Below are positions 46,319-59,200 of a stretch of DNA of 64,000 nucleotides, piece after piece (position 1 is the first letter of the stretch; each line of letters begins with the position of its first letter). The position numbers were made by a program, and so were the translations under genes. The stretch comes from Apus apus (Eukaryota > Chordata > Aves > Apodiformes > Apodidae): positions 367,990 to 431,989 of the forward strand of contig NC_067286.1 of assembly GCF_020740795.1 (NCBI RefSeq). Reading direction: 5' to 3'. The notes beneath the pieces were generated by a model. The model searched no databases. It was given only the letters and a program-made list of their open reading frames with translations, and was not told the DNA's origin.

Positions 46319-48556
46319 GCAACAGACAAAGGGCTAAAAGGAACTGGTAGTGCTCAAGTTGGCCTGGTGGACAGTTGCAACCTTACCCTACCTAACTTGT
46401 AACTTTCGTTGTTAGCTTTCCAACGCGTGAGAGCCCTCTCGGGGGAAAAGGTGTCGTTCTGACACACACATCCTTCCTCCTCCTGTCCTAGTGAGAGCTG
46501 GAGAAAGGCTGTGTAGAGGGAAGTCAGAGCCACCACCCTTGCAACAAGATGGGCTCTTCATTCAGACGTGTTGTATGTCTTCCTTGAAACCAGGTTTGGA
46601 GACAAGGGGCTTTAAAACAAAGCGCGAAGGAAACCTAGCTGATCTATTTCCAGTAAACTGTGAGATTTTGGTTTTGACCTTTGGGCATTAGGAACACTTG
46701 TTTTGGAGTGTACAGATACCTGGCACAGGAAATGAATTGATTTTATCTGCTCAAGCTTCCTTGAGCTGTGGAGCCAGGTCGTGTAAAGTGTCCAGCCACT
46801 GGTAACAAACTGCAGCGAGACAAATGTAGAGAAACTGAAGCTTGTGAACAAGTTGCACAACTTGCACAGAATGTAACCCAGGACACTACTGTTACACCCT
46901 CTGCTGGGGGTGATTGCCTTTCTCTGAGCTGACTTCCAACATCCTGGAATAGCCTACAATAGTTCCGTGTTGTATCGCAGCTCTAGGGAGACAGCCAACT
47001 CTCCTTGGTTCTTTTATTTTTCTTTTAGTCTTGGTCATCTCTTTGAGGGCAGGTTCAGTAAGGTCAGCCTGCCTTCCCTTCGCTCCGGGGAGTCAAACAC
47101 CTCGCAGGCAGGACGCAGGGAGTTACTCCATCGGGCTTAAGTTATTTGCCTTATTCTCAGCTCGTTCAGTTTGCTTTCCAGCAGGGTTTCATTCTTGGTG
47201 CCTGCTGCACGGGGCACGTCAGGTTCTGCCACCCCTCAGGGCTGCCCCGTGGCTCCCAGGGTGGCTCCAGGGAGTCCAGCAGCTGTTCCTGCAGCCACAC
47301 GAGGTGCTGCTGCTGCTCCTCCCCTGCTGTCCCTGCCAGCAGAGCAGCCTGAGTGCAGCAAAGTGCAGCTTCTTCCCCAGGTCTGCGGGCCAAGCCAGAC
47401 AGCATTTTTTTGCTTGGTGACTCAGCATCTAGGAAAAGCAATTGGAAGCCTGGGCTGCGTTGTTGTTTTATTTCCAGGTCATTATTCCAAAATGTAAGTG
47501 CTCCACTAAGCACCAGTTCTGTCACCTCTGCTCTGGGCCTTGCAGCCGCCCCGGCGGCACTGACGTCCCTTCGCCGTCACTCCTAGATGCTGCCACCTGC
47601 TCTGGCTGCTAGAGGGTATTGTTTTTCAGGGAAGTGTTTATGCAGAAGAACATGACATAAACAGCACTGGTGAAAGTTCAGGAGTGCAACCCCAATGTTT
47701 TTAAGTGGTAGGAGACCCGTGGAGCTGCTGCCTAGCTGCCATCCACGCTTTCCATCCCTTCTCAACCTGTGCAGGAATGACCACCAATATCTGCATCTCT
47801 GCCACTTGACAGTGACCCAGGCACCTCCTACCCCTGAAGGATGGGCACTCAGTGGGAGAGCAGACTGATCCATGGAGCAGTTGGTTGTGTCTGAAGAGCC
47901 CCACAGAGGCAGCAGAGCTGAGGGGCTGCCTGCAGGGGAGAGGGGGTGACCAACACCAGAGGGGGCATCAGCTGCTTCCTCCAGCCCTGCCACGTGCTGT
48001 GGGCAGTTGCTACGTGGCTGCTCCTGAGTGGTGGTGCTTTGCTGCTGTGAGGTAGTGCAGAGTAGACAGCTGTGTAACTAGATGCTGACAGGTCTGTAGA
48101 TGGGCAGAGTGCTGAGTTGAGCAAGTATTTCTTTGCCTTTCCACCCGGAGTCGTTCTAGTTCCAGCTTTAGACCAGTCCATGGACCTGGTTGTTTGGTAG
48201 CTCGTACCAGTGTGTTGTGCTTGTGTTGTCCCAGCCAGGCTCAGGTTGGTGTCTCCCCATTCTCTTTGTGCTGGTTAACTCTGTGCCCCCCTCTCCCACC
48301 TCCTGGGTCTGTCTCATTTGGGTGGCAGCAGGCATGTGGAGGGATCCATCCCTGTACCTGGCTCCCCTCCCTGCCAAAACCCCATGGATGTACCTGTGAA
48401 ACACCTGGTGAAGGATACCTGTTCCCTGGGGACCCTCCTGGAGCTTTGACCTAATACATGAACCACTGACTTGTTTGTCTACATCCATCTAAACAGCTTC
48501 TATGGTTAGTCTGGGTAACTGAACCAGTGTAATAAAGCAATGTTTGCTGGCGTGTT
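46319..48556 (+). other. PTDSS2: PTDSS2 3' UTR
   Basis: About 2.2 kb of non-coding sequence between the stop codon and the first well-placed canonical poly(A) signal. No conserved ORF is seen. The end is inferred from the signal, and shorter alternative ends are possible. Confidence 0.65.
48531..48536 (+). terminator. PTDSS2: AATAAA poly(A) signal for PTDSS2
   Basis: A canonical hexamer, followed within 10-30 bp by a TG-rich element (tgtttgctggcgtgttctttgg), which is the expected arrangement for cleavage and polyadenylation on the + strand. Confidence 0.7.
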
Positions 48557-51099
48557 CTTTGGTACCACGTGTGCAGGCTCCTGGTTTGTGTCCCTTGTCT
48601 CCTCAGAAGTGGAACTGGAGAGCTGAGGAGCTTGGCCCAAGTTCCCCTGGCTGGAAAGGCTGTTGATGGGTCAGCACTGTCCCTGATGGCTGCTGGGCCT
48701 GAAGGTAATGAACTTGTTCAGAAGAGCCCTTGGTGCACTGGTGTGAGTGGGAAGTGCTCCTTGCAGTGCAGGCACAAGGTGATCTTTTCTCCCTGCAGTG
48801 CCCTGGGGCTGTGCACAATGAGCTGAGGGACAAGTCCCGGGGCTTCCTCTAGAGCCATGTCTGGGTTGTGGGTGGGCTCTGCTCCCTGCAGTCCTGCCTG
48901 TGATCGCCTCGGAGAAGCACTCAGCAGCAGCCTCAGGAGAAGATGAAAGGGCAGCTGATGAGCCTCAATTAGTAACATTTGAGGAGGCATAGAACGAGAC
49001 CATCCCCATGGAGATGAGAGGCAGCAAGTTCCCAATCCCTACACATCTGCATCTTGCTGTGTTTCCTGAGCTTCCTGGCACAGCTGTCCTGGGGGCTGTG
49101 CCATCTGCAGAGAGGGACACCAGAGCTGAGGTGTTAGCTTGAAAAAGGGACGGTGCAGGGAAGGGGTGGGTGAGTGTGCTCAGCTGCTGCTGCTGCTGCG
49201 GGGTCAGTTTCCTTGGAGTGGTTCCTCTGGTCTGGGGGTTGACAGGCAGGGAGGTGCAGGGTTGGTGTCCCTGAAACCCACTGGTGGTGCAACAGCTTCT
49301 CTATTGGTATGACAGCTCTGCTGCTTCCTCCTCTGTGACTTTTTGGTCCTTTTTTTGCTTTTGGCATCATCAGCCTCTGACAGGAGAATTCTGCTCTTTT
49401 TGTTATTGATGTTTGCCAGCTTGCTGGCCCTGCCTGGCTCAGGAGGGGCAGTTCCTCACCTGCTGAAGGAGCAGCAGGGGTTTCCTTCCAGCCAGGAGGT
49501 CTGGGGAGCCGGGGGAGGCTCAGAGGGGTTGGTCACTCTCCTCAGAGGCACCTTTTTCCTTCCCCTGCCCTGAGCAGAGATTTCAGCTGAGCAGCTGAAA
49601 TCTCCTGCCTCCTGCTCATCAGCCCCAAAGGGTTTGTCCTTTACTTGGAGCATCTTTAGTTTTTAATGTGTTTTTTGTTGGTGGATGTTGCTTTGTTTTC
49701 CTAAAGACTGAGTTTTAAAATTATTTTTCAACTCAAAAGGTTGCAGAGAGCAGCTCTAGGTGTTGTTTCCTGCAGGAATTCAGACTTGGGCAGGGGAAAG
49801 TCATTCAGGTACATGCCCTGTAGCTGAAGGAGCAGGTGAAAACCCACCTGCTGTTAGATGCCAGGGGAGACCCACCACAGGTGAGTGGGGAAGAAAACCA
49901 GCATGGGAGAGACGGTGTAACAGCTGGACACCAGATGTGCAGGTGGGCTGTGTGTGTGGGTCTTTCCAGGAGTATTTTGACCAAGTATAAATACCTTTCC
50001 CTGCACGGTGGGCAAGCTGAGCATGCCACCAGAAGCTACCTGAGGTACCTCTGCTGTGTCCCCATCGTGGTACCCCCCCCCCGAGGGCCACCTGGGCCCC
50101 TCTACCACCAGCTGGGCCAGTCATGTGTTGCTCATGGGGGGCTGGATGATCAGTCTGCACCACTGAGATGCTGTTCGTTGTCCTCGTGGTTGTCCCAGGC
50201 CTGACCTCAGCACAGGGGTGATGACAAACTTGGGTCATCTGTTCCCAGTGTGGTGGTTAATAGATGGTTGGCATCCATGCGAGGCTGGAGGAACTCTGGG
50301 AGCATCTCCCCGTGCTGGCCCTTCCCAGACCAGGCTGGCACAGGAGCTGGAGAGCCCTGCTGCAGGGCAGCAGAGGGTGGCTCAGCCCTGCTGCTGGTCC
50401 TGGTGTGTTTTCCTGGGAGTAAAGGTCCTCTGGAGTGCCCTGCTGCTCCGTGGCCACCTGGGACTCTGCTTGCTTGGGGTCCATGGGTTTCCTTTTCTTT
50501 TGTGATCGTTGCGTTTTCTCCAGCTGGGGCAAAGTGAAATCTCTGGCTGCTTGACATCCTGGGGGTCTGGCACTGAGGTGGGGTGGCTGAGAACGTGGTT
50601 ATGGAGCCAGGGTAAGACAAGGGAAGATCTCCCTCCCCATCACACGAGTGCCCGTGGAGGAGAGGGCTGCCCAGTGCTCACTTGGGCACAGGAGAAGGCA
50701 CCGAGCCTGTGGGTCCCAAACCGCTGGAAGGGCTTTTGGGGTGAAGTCCTGAGCTTGTAGCACCTTGGGAGGAGCTTTGCCTTCTGTGCTGAGGGAGAGG
50801 AGCCCTGCTGGACTGGCTTGGTGAGTGGGCAGAGCCAAGCCCTTGCCGTGGGACCCCTGCCGGGTGGGCTGCCTCGGGGCCGGGCCAGGATCCAAGGGCT
50901 GGGCTCTCGGACGCTGCCCCCAGCCCCAAATGCCGGGATGGAGGGGAGCAGCACCCTCGGGGGGCAAGAGGAGGGGAGGGGGGTCCCGAGGGAGAGGAAT
51001 CCTCGGCAGGGTCTGTGGGGCCGCGGTCCTGGGTGAGGGGGGAGAGCTGAAAGGCACAGAGGTGCTGCAGGAGGGGAGCGGGGGGGTCCCTGAGCAGCA
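48557..51099. other. Intergenic DNA between PTDSS2 and SYT12
   Basis: I see no recognisable gene. There are only short overlapping frames, a CTG run of five units near 49184-49198, and a 12-C run near 50072-50083. GC content rises towards the island at 51.1 kb. Confidence 0.55.
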
Positions 51100-52620
51100 G
51101 GAGGAGGGGATACGGCTGCCTGGCTGAGCGAGGGGGGTCCCTGGGCAGCGGGAGGGGGGATTGGGCTGCCCAGCTGGGGCTGCTGGGGCCGTGCCCGGCT
51201 CGGGGAGCCCCCGAAGGGAGCGGGGGGAAGCGGAGGGTGGCAGGAGCCGTCCCCGCTTCACCCCGGCGGGGGGCGGGCGGAGGGGCGGGACCAAGGGGTG
51301 GGGGGTGTGTGTTTGTGTCCCCCCCCGTGCAGCCCCGTCGGCCCCGCCCGCAGTTCCCGCTCCGCCGGCCGCGGCCCCCCCGTCACCGCCCGCAAAATGC
51401 ACCTTTTTCCCCCAAAGGAGCGGTGAGTCGGAGCCCGCGGAGCTCTGCCCGGGGGGGCAAGGGGGTGAAGCCGCTGTCGTGGTCCAGCCCCGGGGGATGC
51501 GACACTGGTGACAGCGGGAGGGGGGGGGTGCGGGGGGAGGGATGCACCCTGCCGGGGCTTGCGCCCGGGGTCTCGGGGGTGCGGGGGGAGCTTGCAGCTG
51601 CCCCCCTCTGGGAGGGGGTGGGGTGGGTTTGTTTGGGATTCGGTGGGTTTTGTTGTGCTTTTTTTTTCCCAAGGCAACTTCCCAAGGAAAGTTGCCAACC
51701 TGCGGAGCCGGGTGCTGAGAGCCCGGGGGGCAAAGCAGCGCGAGACACGGCCCCCATCTCACCCCTAGTCCTCTCTATTTCTCCCATCATTCCCCCGACC
51801 CTACATATCCCCCCTCGACCCCTCCATCTTAGCCCCAGACCCCCTCCATATCCCGCCGCAGGACCCCCATCCTCCCCCCAGGCAATCTCCCCCCGTTCTC
51901 CCGGCAGCGGGGCCAGCAGAGCCGCCTCCTGGCCACTCCGGGGGGCAGCCGTGCTTTCCCCACCCCAGCCAGCCCCCCGTTGCTGCCAGCCCCATGGCCC
52001 CCTGGAGCGGTGGCCGCCGCGTCCCTCCCTCAGCCCGGAGCGGGAGTTTCCGGATGGAAATCGCATCCCGGCCTCGCTCGCTCCTGCAGAGAGCGGGGGG
52101 GGTGAAGGGGTGGGGGGACGGAATCTGGGGTGGGGGGTGTTGCTTCTCCTCCTTCCCTTGCCCAGGGTCTTTGAGCAAAACCTTCAGCAGGGTCTGGCCA
52201 GCTCGGAGAGTAGCCTGGAGGATGCAGAGACCGCCCAACTCGTTGCACGAGTGAGCAGGAGGCGCAGCCCGCAGCCTCCCCCGGCCCCGCAGGCAGCAAA
52301 GCCCCGCAGCCCAGCCCGGATCTCCTGCGGTGAAGCAGCCCAGCCTGTTCCCTGCCCGGATCCAGGAGCGGTGTCCGCCGCTCTCGGGGTCCCTGGGGGT
52401 CCGAGCCCCCAGCGCCGCTTCCCGCCCGGGCCCGCTCGGAAATCCCGGCGTTTCTCTCCCTTTCTGCGGACGAAGGCGCTGCTGCCTCCAGCTGATGCCG
52501 GCGGCTGCCGGGAGAGCCCCCGCTCCGCTGCCCTGAGCTCCGGGGCTTTCCCTGCTCGCCGCGATTCTCACCTGCCCAGGTAAAGCGCGGGACTCGGCCT
52601 GGGGAAGGATCCACGGGCTG
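51100..52620. promoter_or_regulatory. Second GC-rich/CpG island, probable SYT12 promoter region
   Basis: Long G- and C-runs with frequent CpG make nearly every frame open on both strands, so the long ORFs here are composition artefacts. A donor-like CCCAG|GTAAAG at 52579-52584 could end an untranslated first exon of SYT12, whose first coding exon at 55375 begins with a splice acceptor and so needs an upstream exon. No TATA box was identified. Confidence 0.5.
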
Positions 52621-52737
52621 CGCGGCCGGTGGTTTTGGGTGTAATTGGGGTGGGACTGGTGCTTTCCCGAGGTTTGGGGCTGCAGCTGCTTCTGCTCCAG
52701 TGCTGGGATGGAGAGGACAGGGGCCGAGCGAGCCGGG

Positions 52738-52791
52738 GGGTCCCGCAGGGATGGGGGTCCCGCAGGGATGGGGGTCCCGCAGGGACGGGGG
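52738..52791 (+). repeat. 17-bp GC-rich tandem repeat, three copies
   Basis: GGGTCCCGCAGGGATGG-type units repeat three times, the last with one change (gacgg for gatgg). It lies just downstream of the GC island. Confidence 0.85.
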
Positions 52792-52799
52792 CAGCGCCC

Positions 52800-55374
52800 A
52801 AACCTGCGTCTTTGCTCCGGTCTTGGATGCGGTTTTATTGTTTAGACACACGTGCCAGGGCGGGCTCGATCCCACTTTTCTGCCCTACGAATGGAGGCCA
52901 GACAGGGCTTCCCCCGCCGGCGGGAGGGCGATGGAAGAGGCTGGAAAAGCCTCGCTCAGAGCCCGGGGTCGGGATGGGAGCAGCGCTGAGCTCATCAGTG
53001 AGGAGAGTTGAGCCCGGCCTCAGGCGCCCGGCACGACTGGGCACTGCTGCCTGGGCTGGGCACGAGGGAAGGGACGAGCACGGTGATCCCTGCTGAGGTC
53101 TGTGGCTTGGGCTGTGGCAGCTGGGGTTTGTGGGGCGCCCTGGGGGGGGTGTCTGCAGCCGGGGGTGCTGTGTGAGCTGCTTTGGGCTCCCCCTGCCACG
53201 AGGCCAGACCAGCAGCCAGGTGTCAGCCCCTTAAGTCTGGGAGAGACCCTTCTCTTCCAGAGGGGACACATGGCTTCGTTGCTGTTTCTCTCCCTACATT
53301 GAGCCATTTTGTCACCCCTCCGAGCAGGAAAACATCCTGAGCTCTGCAGCTCCCGAGGGAAGTGGAGGGCAGAGGTGGGCTCTGCACCCCCTGAGCTGGG
53401 ACTCTGCTGAGCTCTGAGGTCTCCCCGGGTCGAAACCAGCCATCCCTGTGTGGCTGGTGGTGGGAGAGTGGTTCCTGCCCCTTCCCAGTCCCTGGGATTT
53501 GATTTTCCAGGGAAGGATTTGAAAGGCATGTAGGGGGGGAAGGCAGACAGAGCATCTCAGCGAAATGCTCGCAGGGAAGAGCTTAGTTAACATAAAATGC
53601 AATAAATCCCTTCCCCAAGCACCTTCGTTTGCTGGCTCAGGAAAGGCTGATCCTGTTTTGCTAATAGGAAAATGCTCCTGGTGGAATTCCCGAGCCGAGC
53701 GCTGCAGTCCCTCCCTGGCCCTGCCTGGTGCCTTGGAAATCTGCTTTAAAACTCGTTAGAAAATAACGTTTTTTGGGAAAAATCTTGAACAGAAATGGAG
53801 GATTGGAAAGAAACAGAGGGTTTAAAAGGGTGTTTGCCCTCCTGTGGAGAGAGCTGCTCCTGGAAACTTCAATGTGTTATATGGAAAAAAGCTACCAAGA
53901 AACAGCCAGGGGAGCAGAGCCTCTTAATGAGGCACAGCAGGTTTTCAGAACATAAAGAGGCTGTTTTGGGTAAATCTCCACCGCTATTAAGATGTCAGAG
54001 TGGATTTCCAGTGCTAAACAGCAAAGTGTCCCTCAAGCTGAGCTCAGTCCATACACATGACAGGAGTTTTGCACATTCTCAGCCAAGATTTTTATCGAGC
54101 TGTTCTCTGCTGCACACAGAGGTTTGTGCCTGAGGAAGGGGGTTGGGGAGTGAGATGTGCATCTCCCAGCCCTGTCCCAGCCCTGCTGTCATTCTGGGTT
54201 GGAGACTTGATTACATTTAAAATAAACTCTCCTCCTGCTGTTATTCCAAGGGTGAAGCAGGTGGCCCTGGCAGAAGGGGGTCCCCAGCCACACCAGGCCA
54301 GCCTGGCTGATACTTTACACTATAATGCCCTGCAATTTCCCAGTTTGCTATTAAAATCCAAGGTTGGATGGTTTGGGGGAGGGGGAGAGTCGACCATCCC
54401 CACAGCATGCCTATCCATGAGCATCTGAGGTTTAACTGGAGGGTGGCCCCAAACTTCCAGTGACCATCCATCTGAGGCAAATCCAGCTATTCTCCTATGG
54501 GAGGAGTGGGCTGTGGGAATTTGCAGAGGGTTTGGGGGGCTCCAATGGGGAGATTGGAGTGTGGGGCTGAAGCTGGGTTCCTGGGCTCGGGGTTCAAGGA
54601 TGGCTCCAGTGGTCTGTGTCCAGGATCTCCTGGCCCAGGGGCTGGGCAGCCAGGGGGTGCTGGCCCAGTTCGTGCTGGATTTGCTTGCTGGGTGTTTGTG
54701 GGGGATCCCAAATCCTGTTAGCAGAGCAGGAGACACCTGGCTTGGTGTCTCACCCCCTTTGGCATCACACAGGGCCTTCTGTGGCACCTCTCAACCCAGC
54801 AGCCTCCTCACCTTTGGGATGCAGCTCATGTGGGACTCTCCTGGGAAAGCCCTAGGAAAGAGATCAAGCTTCCCTGCTGCAGGAATCGATTCCTGGGGAA
54901 CGACACCATCTACCCTAGAGGTGGGGCTGTTCCTTTTGCATGTGGCCACGGCAGAGCCCATGGGCACTGGGCAGCCCATGGTGAGGCCAAGGAAAGACAC
55001 AGGAGGGGAAGGTGAGATTTAAGCTAGAAAAGGGACTAGAAAAGCAGCAAAGGACTTAACAAGCTCCTGGAGGGGAGACTTTCAGGCAAAGAGCAGTTGA
55101 AAATATCCCCCATTAAATACTCCTGAGGCAAATCCTGCAGCTCTGCAGCTCAGCGTGGCCACTCTCCTGGTTCCCGTGGGGTTTTCCATCCCTTCTGAAG
55201 CTCCTGCCTTCGTGGCTGAGATGCTTCAGTGCACGTTCACTCTGTCCCTGGAAGAGGAGCCAAGGCTGGCAGCGATGGAAGGGCAGCAGCTCCTCAGCAG
55301 CCCTGCTAACAAACCGAAAAGCAGCTATTTTTAATGATTTTCCCTTTACCCTAACTCGCTGCCCCCTCTCGCAG
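52800..55374. other. Non-coding stretch upstream of the SYT12 start exon
   Basis: No exon or repeat family is recognisable. If the island at 51.1-52.6 kb supplies the first exon, this is the first intron of SYT12. Confidence 0.5.
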
Positions 55375-55439
55375 GCTGCCCCGCTAGAGGGGGGTGTTCG
55401 CCATGGACAACGGGCACACAAGCAGATCCCACTGGAGCG
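55375..55439 (+). CDS. SYT12: SYT12 first coding exon (residues 1-13, with short 5' UTR)
   Basis: The exon starts after the acceptor ctctcgcag at 55375 and carries 28 nt of 5' UTR. The ATG at 55403 encodes [12 protein letters not shown], and one base then remains before the donor GTGAGT. The presence of an acceptor implies an upstream untranslated exon. Confidence 0.82.
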
Positions 55440-56193
55440 GTGAGTACCCTGCGGGAGCCGGGGCAGGGGCTGGGGGCTCCAGGCCGGGCTGCTCTGGGAG
55501 GGATGGATTCCTGCTCCTCGCAGCTGAATGCGGGAGGAGCCCTTTGCTCCCAGGCACTCGGGGCTTCCTTGCCTAACACAAGGGTAAAACCCTCACACTG
55601 TCCGACTTTAGGTCCTCAGCCCTAGAAAACGGGGAGGTATGCGGAAGGGAGGGGCTTTCCAACTCAGCTGGGGTTTGTACCTGGAGTTATTCCGAAGCAG
55701 GAGCCAGTAAAGGGTTATTTTACCCCAATTTTGGCCCCCCTGCCTTAAAGTGCCCTAGAAAAGCTGCAGAGCTTCCCTGGCATCCTCAGCCGGGGCTGGG
55801 GGACAAACTCAGCCCTGTGCAGACCCTGAGGGCTTTGGGCGGGGGTGGGGGAAGCAGGACCTGACTCCTGCCCCCGGGTTTAACCCGGGAGATCCCTCTG
55901 GGCTGCTCCTGGCACCCAAATGAGGCGCTTTGACTGGGAAGAGTCGATTCCTTCTGATCCACCCCTTTGCCGGCGCCTGCCGGAGCTTGCGGGGAGGAAG
56001 CAGCGGGTTGTGGTGTGGGAGTGAGGCTGCCTTGGGCTTTTTCTGGCTCTGGAGCTGCCGCGGAAGGAGGGAGCACCGCGGCGTGACGCGGGAGGGCTCC
56101 CCGGCAGCCCTCTGGAATCGGAAACCCTTTTTTCCCCCCCCCTCCATCCCCTTTTTTCCGCGCTGCGCGGCCGCTCGGAGCCGCTGGTGCAAT

Positions 56194-56225
<32 letters not shown>

Positions 56226-59200
56226 GCCCGGCCGCTCCCGGGGGGCCCGCACCCGCGCCCGGGGGGCTTGCCCCGACTTCCCCAAATCCTCCTGTTCCTT
56301 GGGTTGTTGCTTGTTGTATTTCTTTATTTATTTTATTTGCTGTTTCTGGATTTCCTGGGCATCCCCAGCCCGGGCGGTGCAGAGGGCTGCGCCCAGGTGC
56401 GCTGAGCGGGAGCGGGACGGGCCCGGAGCTGGGAAGGGATGCTCACCCCCGGGGTGATGGTGCCACGCTCCTTGATTTTCCCTCTTTGCTGGGAAACAGG
56501 GCTGATATCCCTGTGCACTCCACCTCCCAGGAAAGCAAAGGGAGGGCTGGGATTGTTTTGGCTGGCAGGGCTGCTGCCCCACACATCTCACCTCCCGCCC
56601 GAGGGGAGCACGGGGCTTGATCCCCCTCCCGCCTCGGCCCATCCCACCTTGATGCAGAGCCGAGCTCCTGGAGGATGGAGTGGAAAATGGAGCCTCCACC
56701 CCGGGGTCTGACGGTGCCTCTTGTCCCCTGGCAGTGGCCACCAGCCCCCCCCGCTGGGAGATCGGCATCTACGCGGCCGGAGCTCTGGCACTGCTGGGAA
56801 TTGCTGCCCTCAACCTCTGGAAGCTCTGGCGCTCTGGCAGCTACCCGGCCCCTTCCCCCTTCCCCAACTACGACTACCGGTACCTGGAGCAAAAATACGG
56901 GGCAGCGTATCTGCATGTCAAACACAAGGTAAAAGGGCTGGAAGTTTGGCTCTGTCTCCTTTCCCTTTCACGGAATTGTTCTGGTTGGAGAAGGACCTTT
57001 GAGGTCATGGAGTCCAGCCGTTAAACCTTTGCAACACATGAGCTGCTGGAGAGGCAAAACCCATCATCTTCTCGTGGGGGGAAGAGCCACTGGAGGTGAC
57101 CTGGAGCTGCTGGAGGGTTTGGGGGATCAGCTCGAAGCCATAAGCACGGTTTGGGAGCTGCAGGAGGGGCAGGGATTGCTGCTGAGGCAGCTTTGGGCCA
57201 AGCAGGGGCTGTGCAGCTGCCAGAGTGGTGCTGGTGGGTCCAGCTCTCCCTGGCTGTGTGCGGAGGGGAGGGATGGGATGGGTTGGGATGGGATGGGTTG
57301 GGATTGCATCGCCTGCTTTTCCTTTCCCTGTTGGCAGCGAGGGATGGCCCTGGGCTCCCAGAGGGCACTGGAGAAGACCCCCCCCAGCCGCAGGACCAGC
57401 CTGCGGGCAGATGAGACCTTCGAGAGCATCAACGAGCTGGGGAGCCTGGAGCTGATGAGCAAGGACTTGGCCCACTACGGCCCCTTGAAGAAATCCATCT
57501 CGGCCGACTCCCTCAGCTCCATCTCCTCCATCGGGAACAACTTCGGGCAGGACCTGGTGGTGGGGCAGGTGGAGGTGTCCCTGGAGTACGACGGGCAGGC
57601 GGCCGCCCTGCATGTGACGCTGCTGCAGGGCAAGGACCTGCTGGAGAAGGAGGAGACGCGCTTCGAGTCCTGCTTCATGCGCATCACCCTCCTCCCGGCC
57701 GAGCAGATCGTCGGCATCTCCCGGGTGAGCCCCTCGTCCCCCCCGGGCACAGAGCCCCCCCAGGACCCACAGCTGCAGCCATCGGGTGGCAGATTCCCTT
57801 GGCCAAGCACCACAAGGCCAGCTCTGGGAGAGGGTCCCCGAGGGGACAGGGATGGGCCCTGGGGAGGAGGGAAGTCCAGACACATCGGGAGATTGGCCAA
57901 GGGATTTTTGGAGCCCTGCTGGGGAGGGTGTGGGGGGTTCCCCATGGAGGCTTGTACATCAGGGACCTGGCAGAGGCAGGAATTTCTCCCTCTTGACCGG
58001 GATATGAGACGTGTTGTCATCTCTGTGTGGGCTGGGGGTGCTGGGAAGGGGCAGGAAGCATTCTGGGGAGGGCAGACAAAGATCTAGGCAGCTGCACCAG
58101 CAGGGCCAGAACCAGGGGGTGTTTTGGGGTGAGACCTTTCATCTTAAGTGCCCTAAAAGCTGCTGCCAGAAAGCAGGATCCTCCGTTTTCTTTCAGCGGC
58201 TGCTTTTTGCACAGCTCAGGGTCAGGCAGTTTGATTTAATGAGGGTAGTCTGGAAAGGAGCAGAGAGCTTCACCCCACCAAGGAAACCCTTCCGTGGGGA
58301 GGAGGTGCCATGTCAGAGAGCACAAACTTACTGCCTTGAAAATATCTCCAAAGCATCCTTTTAAGACCATTTTCCCATCCAAAGATCAGACTCTTTATTT
58401 ATGCTCTGGAGATATTTATTATTTAGCATCATTATTTATAATTCACCAGTGCTATTTACCGCCTTTTGCTGTCCTGAGACAAGGCATAAAGACACATTTG
58501 GTTCTTTTCCCTTAATGTTTTACAGCACTAAGGGGTTTTTTTTAGAATAGCAGCTGACATCACTGTTGTGCCTTTCATCCAGAGATCCCCAGTCTGCAGG
58601 TGGGACCTTGGATGCTGGAAGAAATGGGGCTGGAGCAGGGGGAAAACAGCCTCTAAAGTCCTAATTTCAGAGCAGTTCCCCCCTGTCCTGGTTTGGGACC
58701 AGCACCCTGAAGATGGTCCCTGAGGAGCTGCTGCTGGCTTTGCTCCAAGTGAACACTGATGTGCAGACAGTGTCTGGCAAAGGGCTCTGCTCCCGTTTTT
58801 GGGGGCTGTGAAGCCCCCTGGCTCTGGCTGGGAGCAGGGCTGGGGCTCCACCCTCTGGGCCACATCCCGTAGGGGCTGAGCTGGCCACACTGCCCAGCTC
58901 CCAGGGCACGGGGCTGCCTGGCTCTTGCATCTGGGAGCACCAAACCAACCTTACACTTCTCACGACAAGAGTTACTGGGCAGTGGGGCAGGTCCTGGCCC
59001 CCGTTTGCTGCCCCGGTCACGGAGCAGCTGCTCAGGCGGGCAGCAACCTCACCCTTTGGGCTGGGGGACAACCTGCCCTGGCCACCCCAGAGCCCAGCGC
59101 TCCCAGCAGATCCCACCAGGGTAGGTAGCTCGGACAGGACCCCCAAAACCCAGCGGGTACCAAGGGACCCCCCGTTCCCCCGGCAGATCCAGCCCAGCGC

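Noticed and set aside
49184-49198. Short CTG run
   Set aside because: About five units only, and not in a gene.
50599-52583. Long ORFs on both strands (387, 448 and 256 codons) in the second GC-rich island
   Set aside because: Stop codons are rare because the DNA is very GC-rich. The translations are low-complexity Pro/Gly/Arg, and several frames are open at once.
57005-57883. 292-codon minus-strand ORF opposite SYT12 exon 3
   Set aside because: It is a shadow of a GC-rich exon. The sense strand gives SYT12 with correct splice sites and phase.
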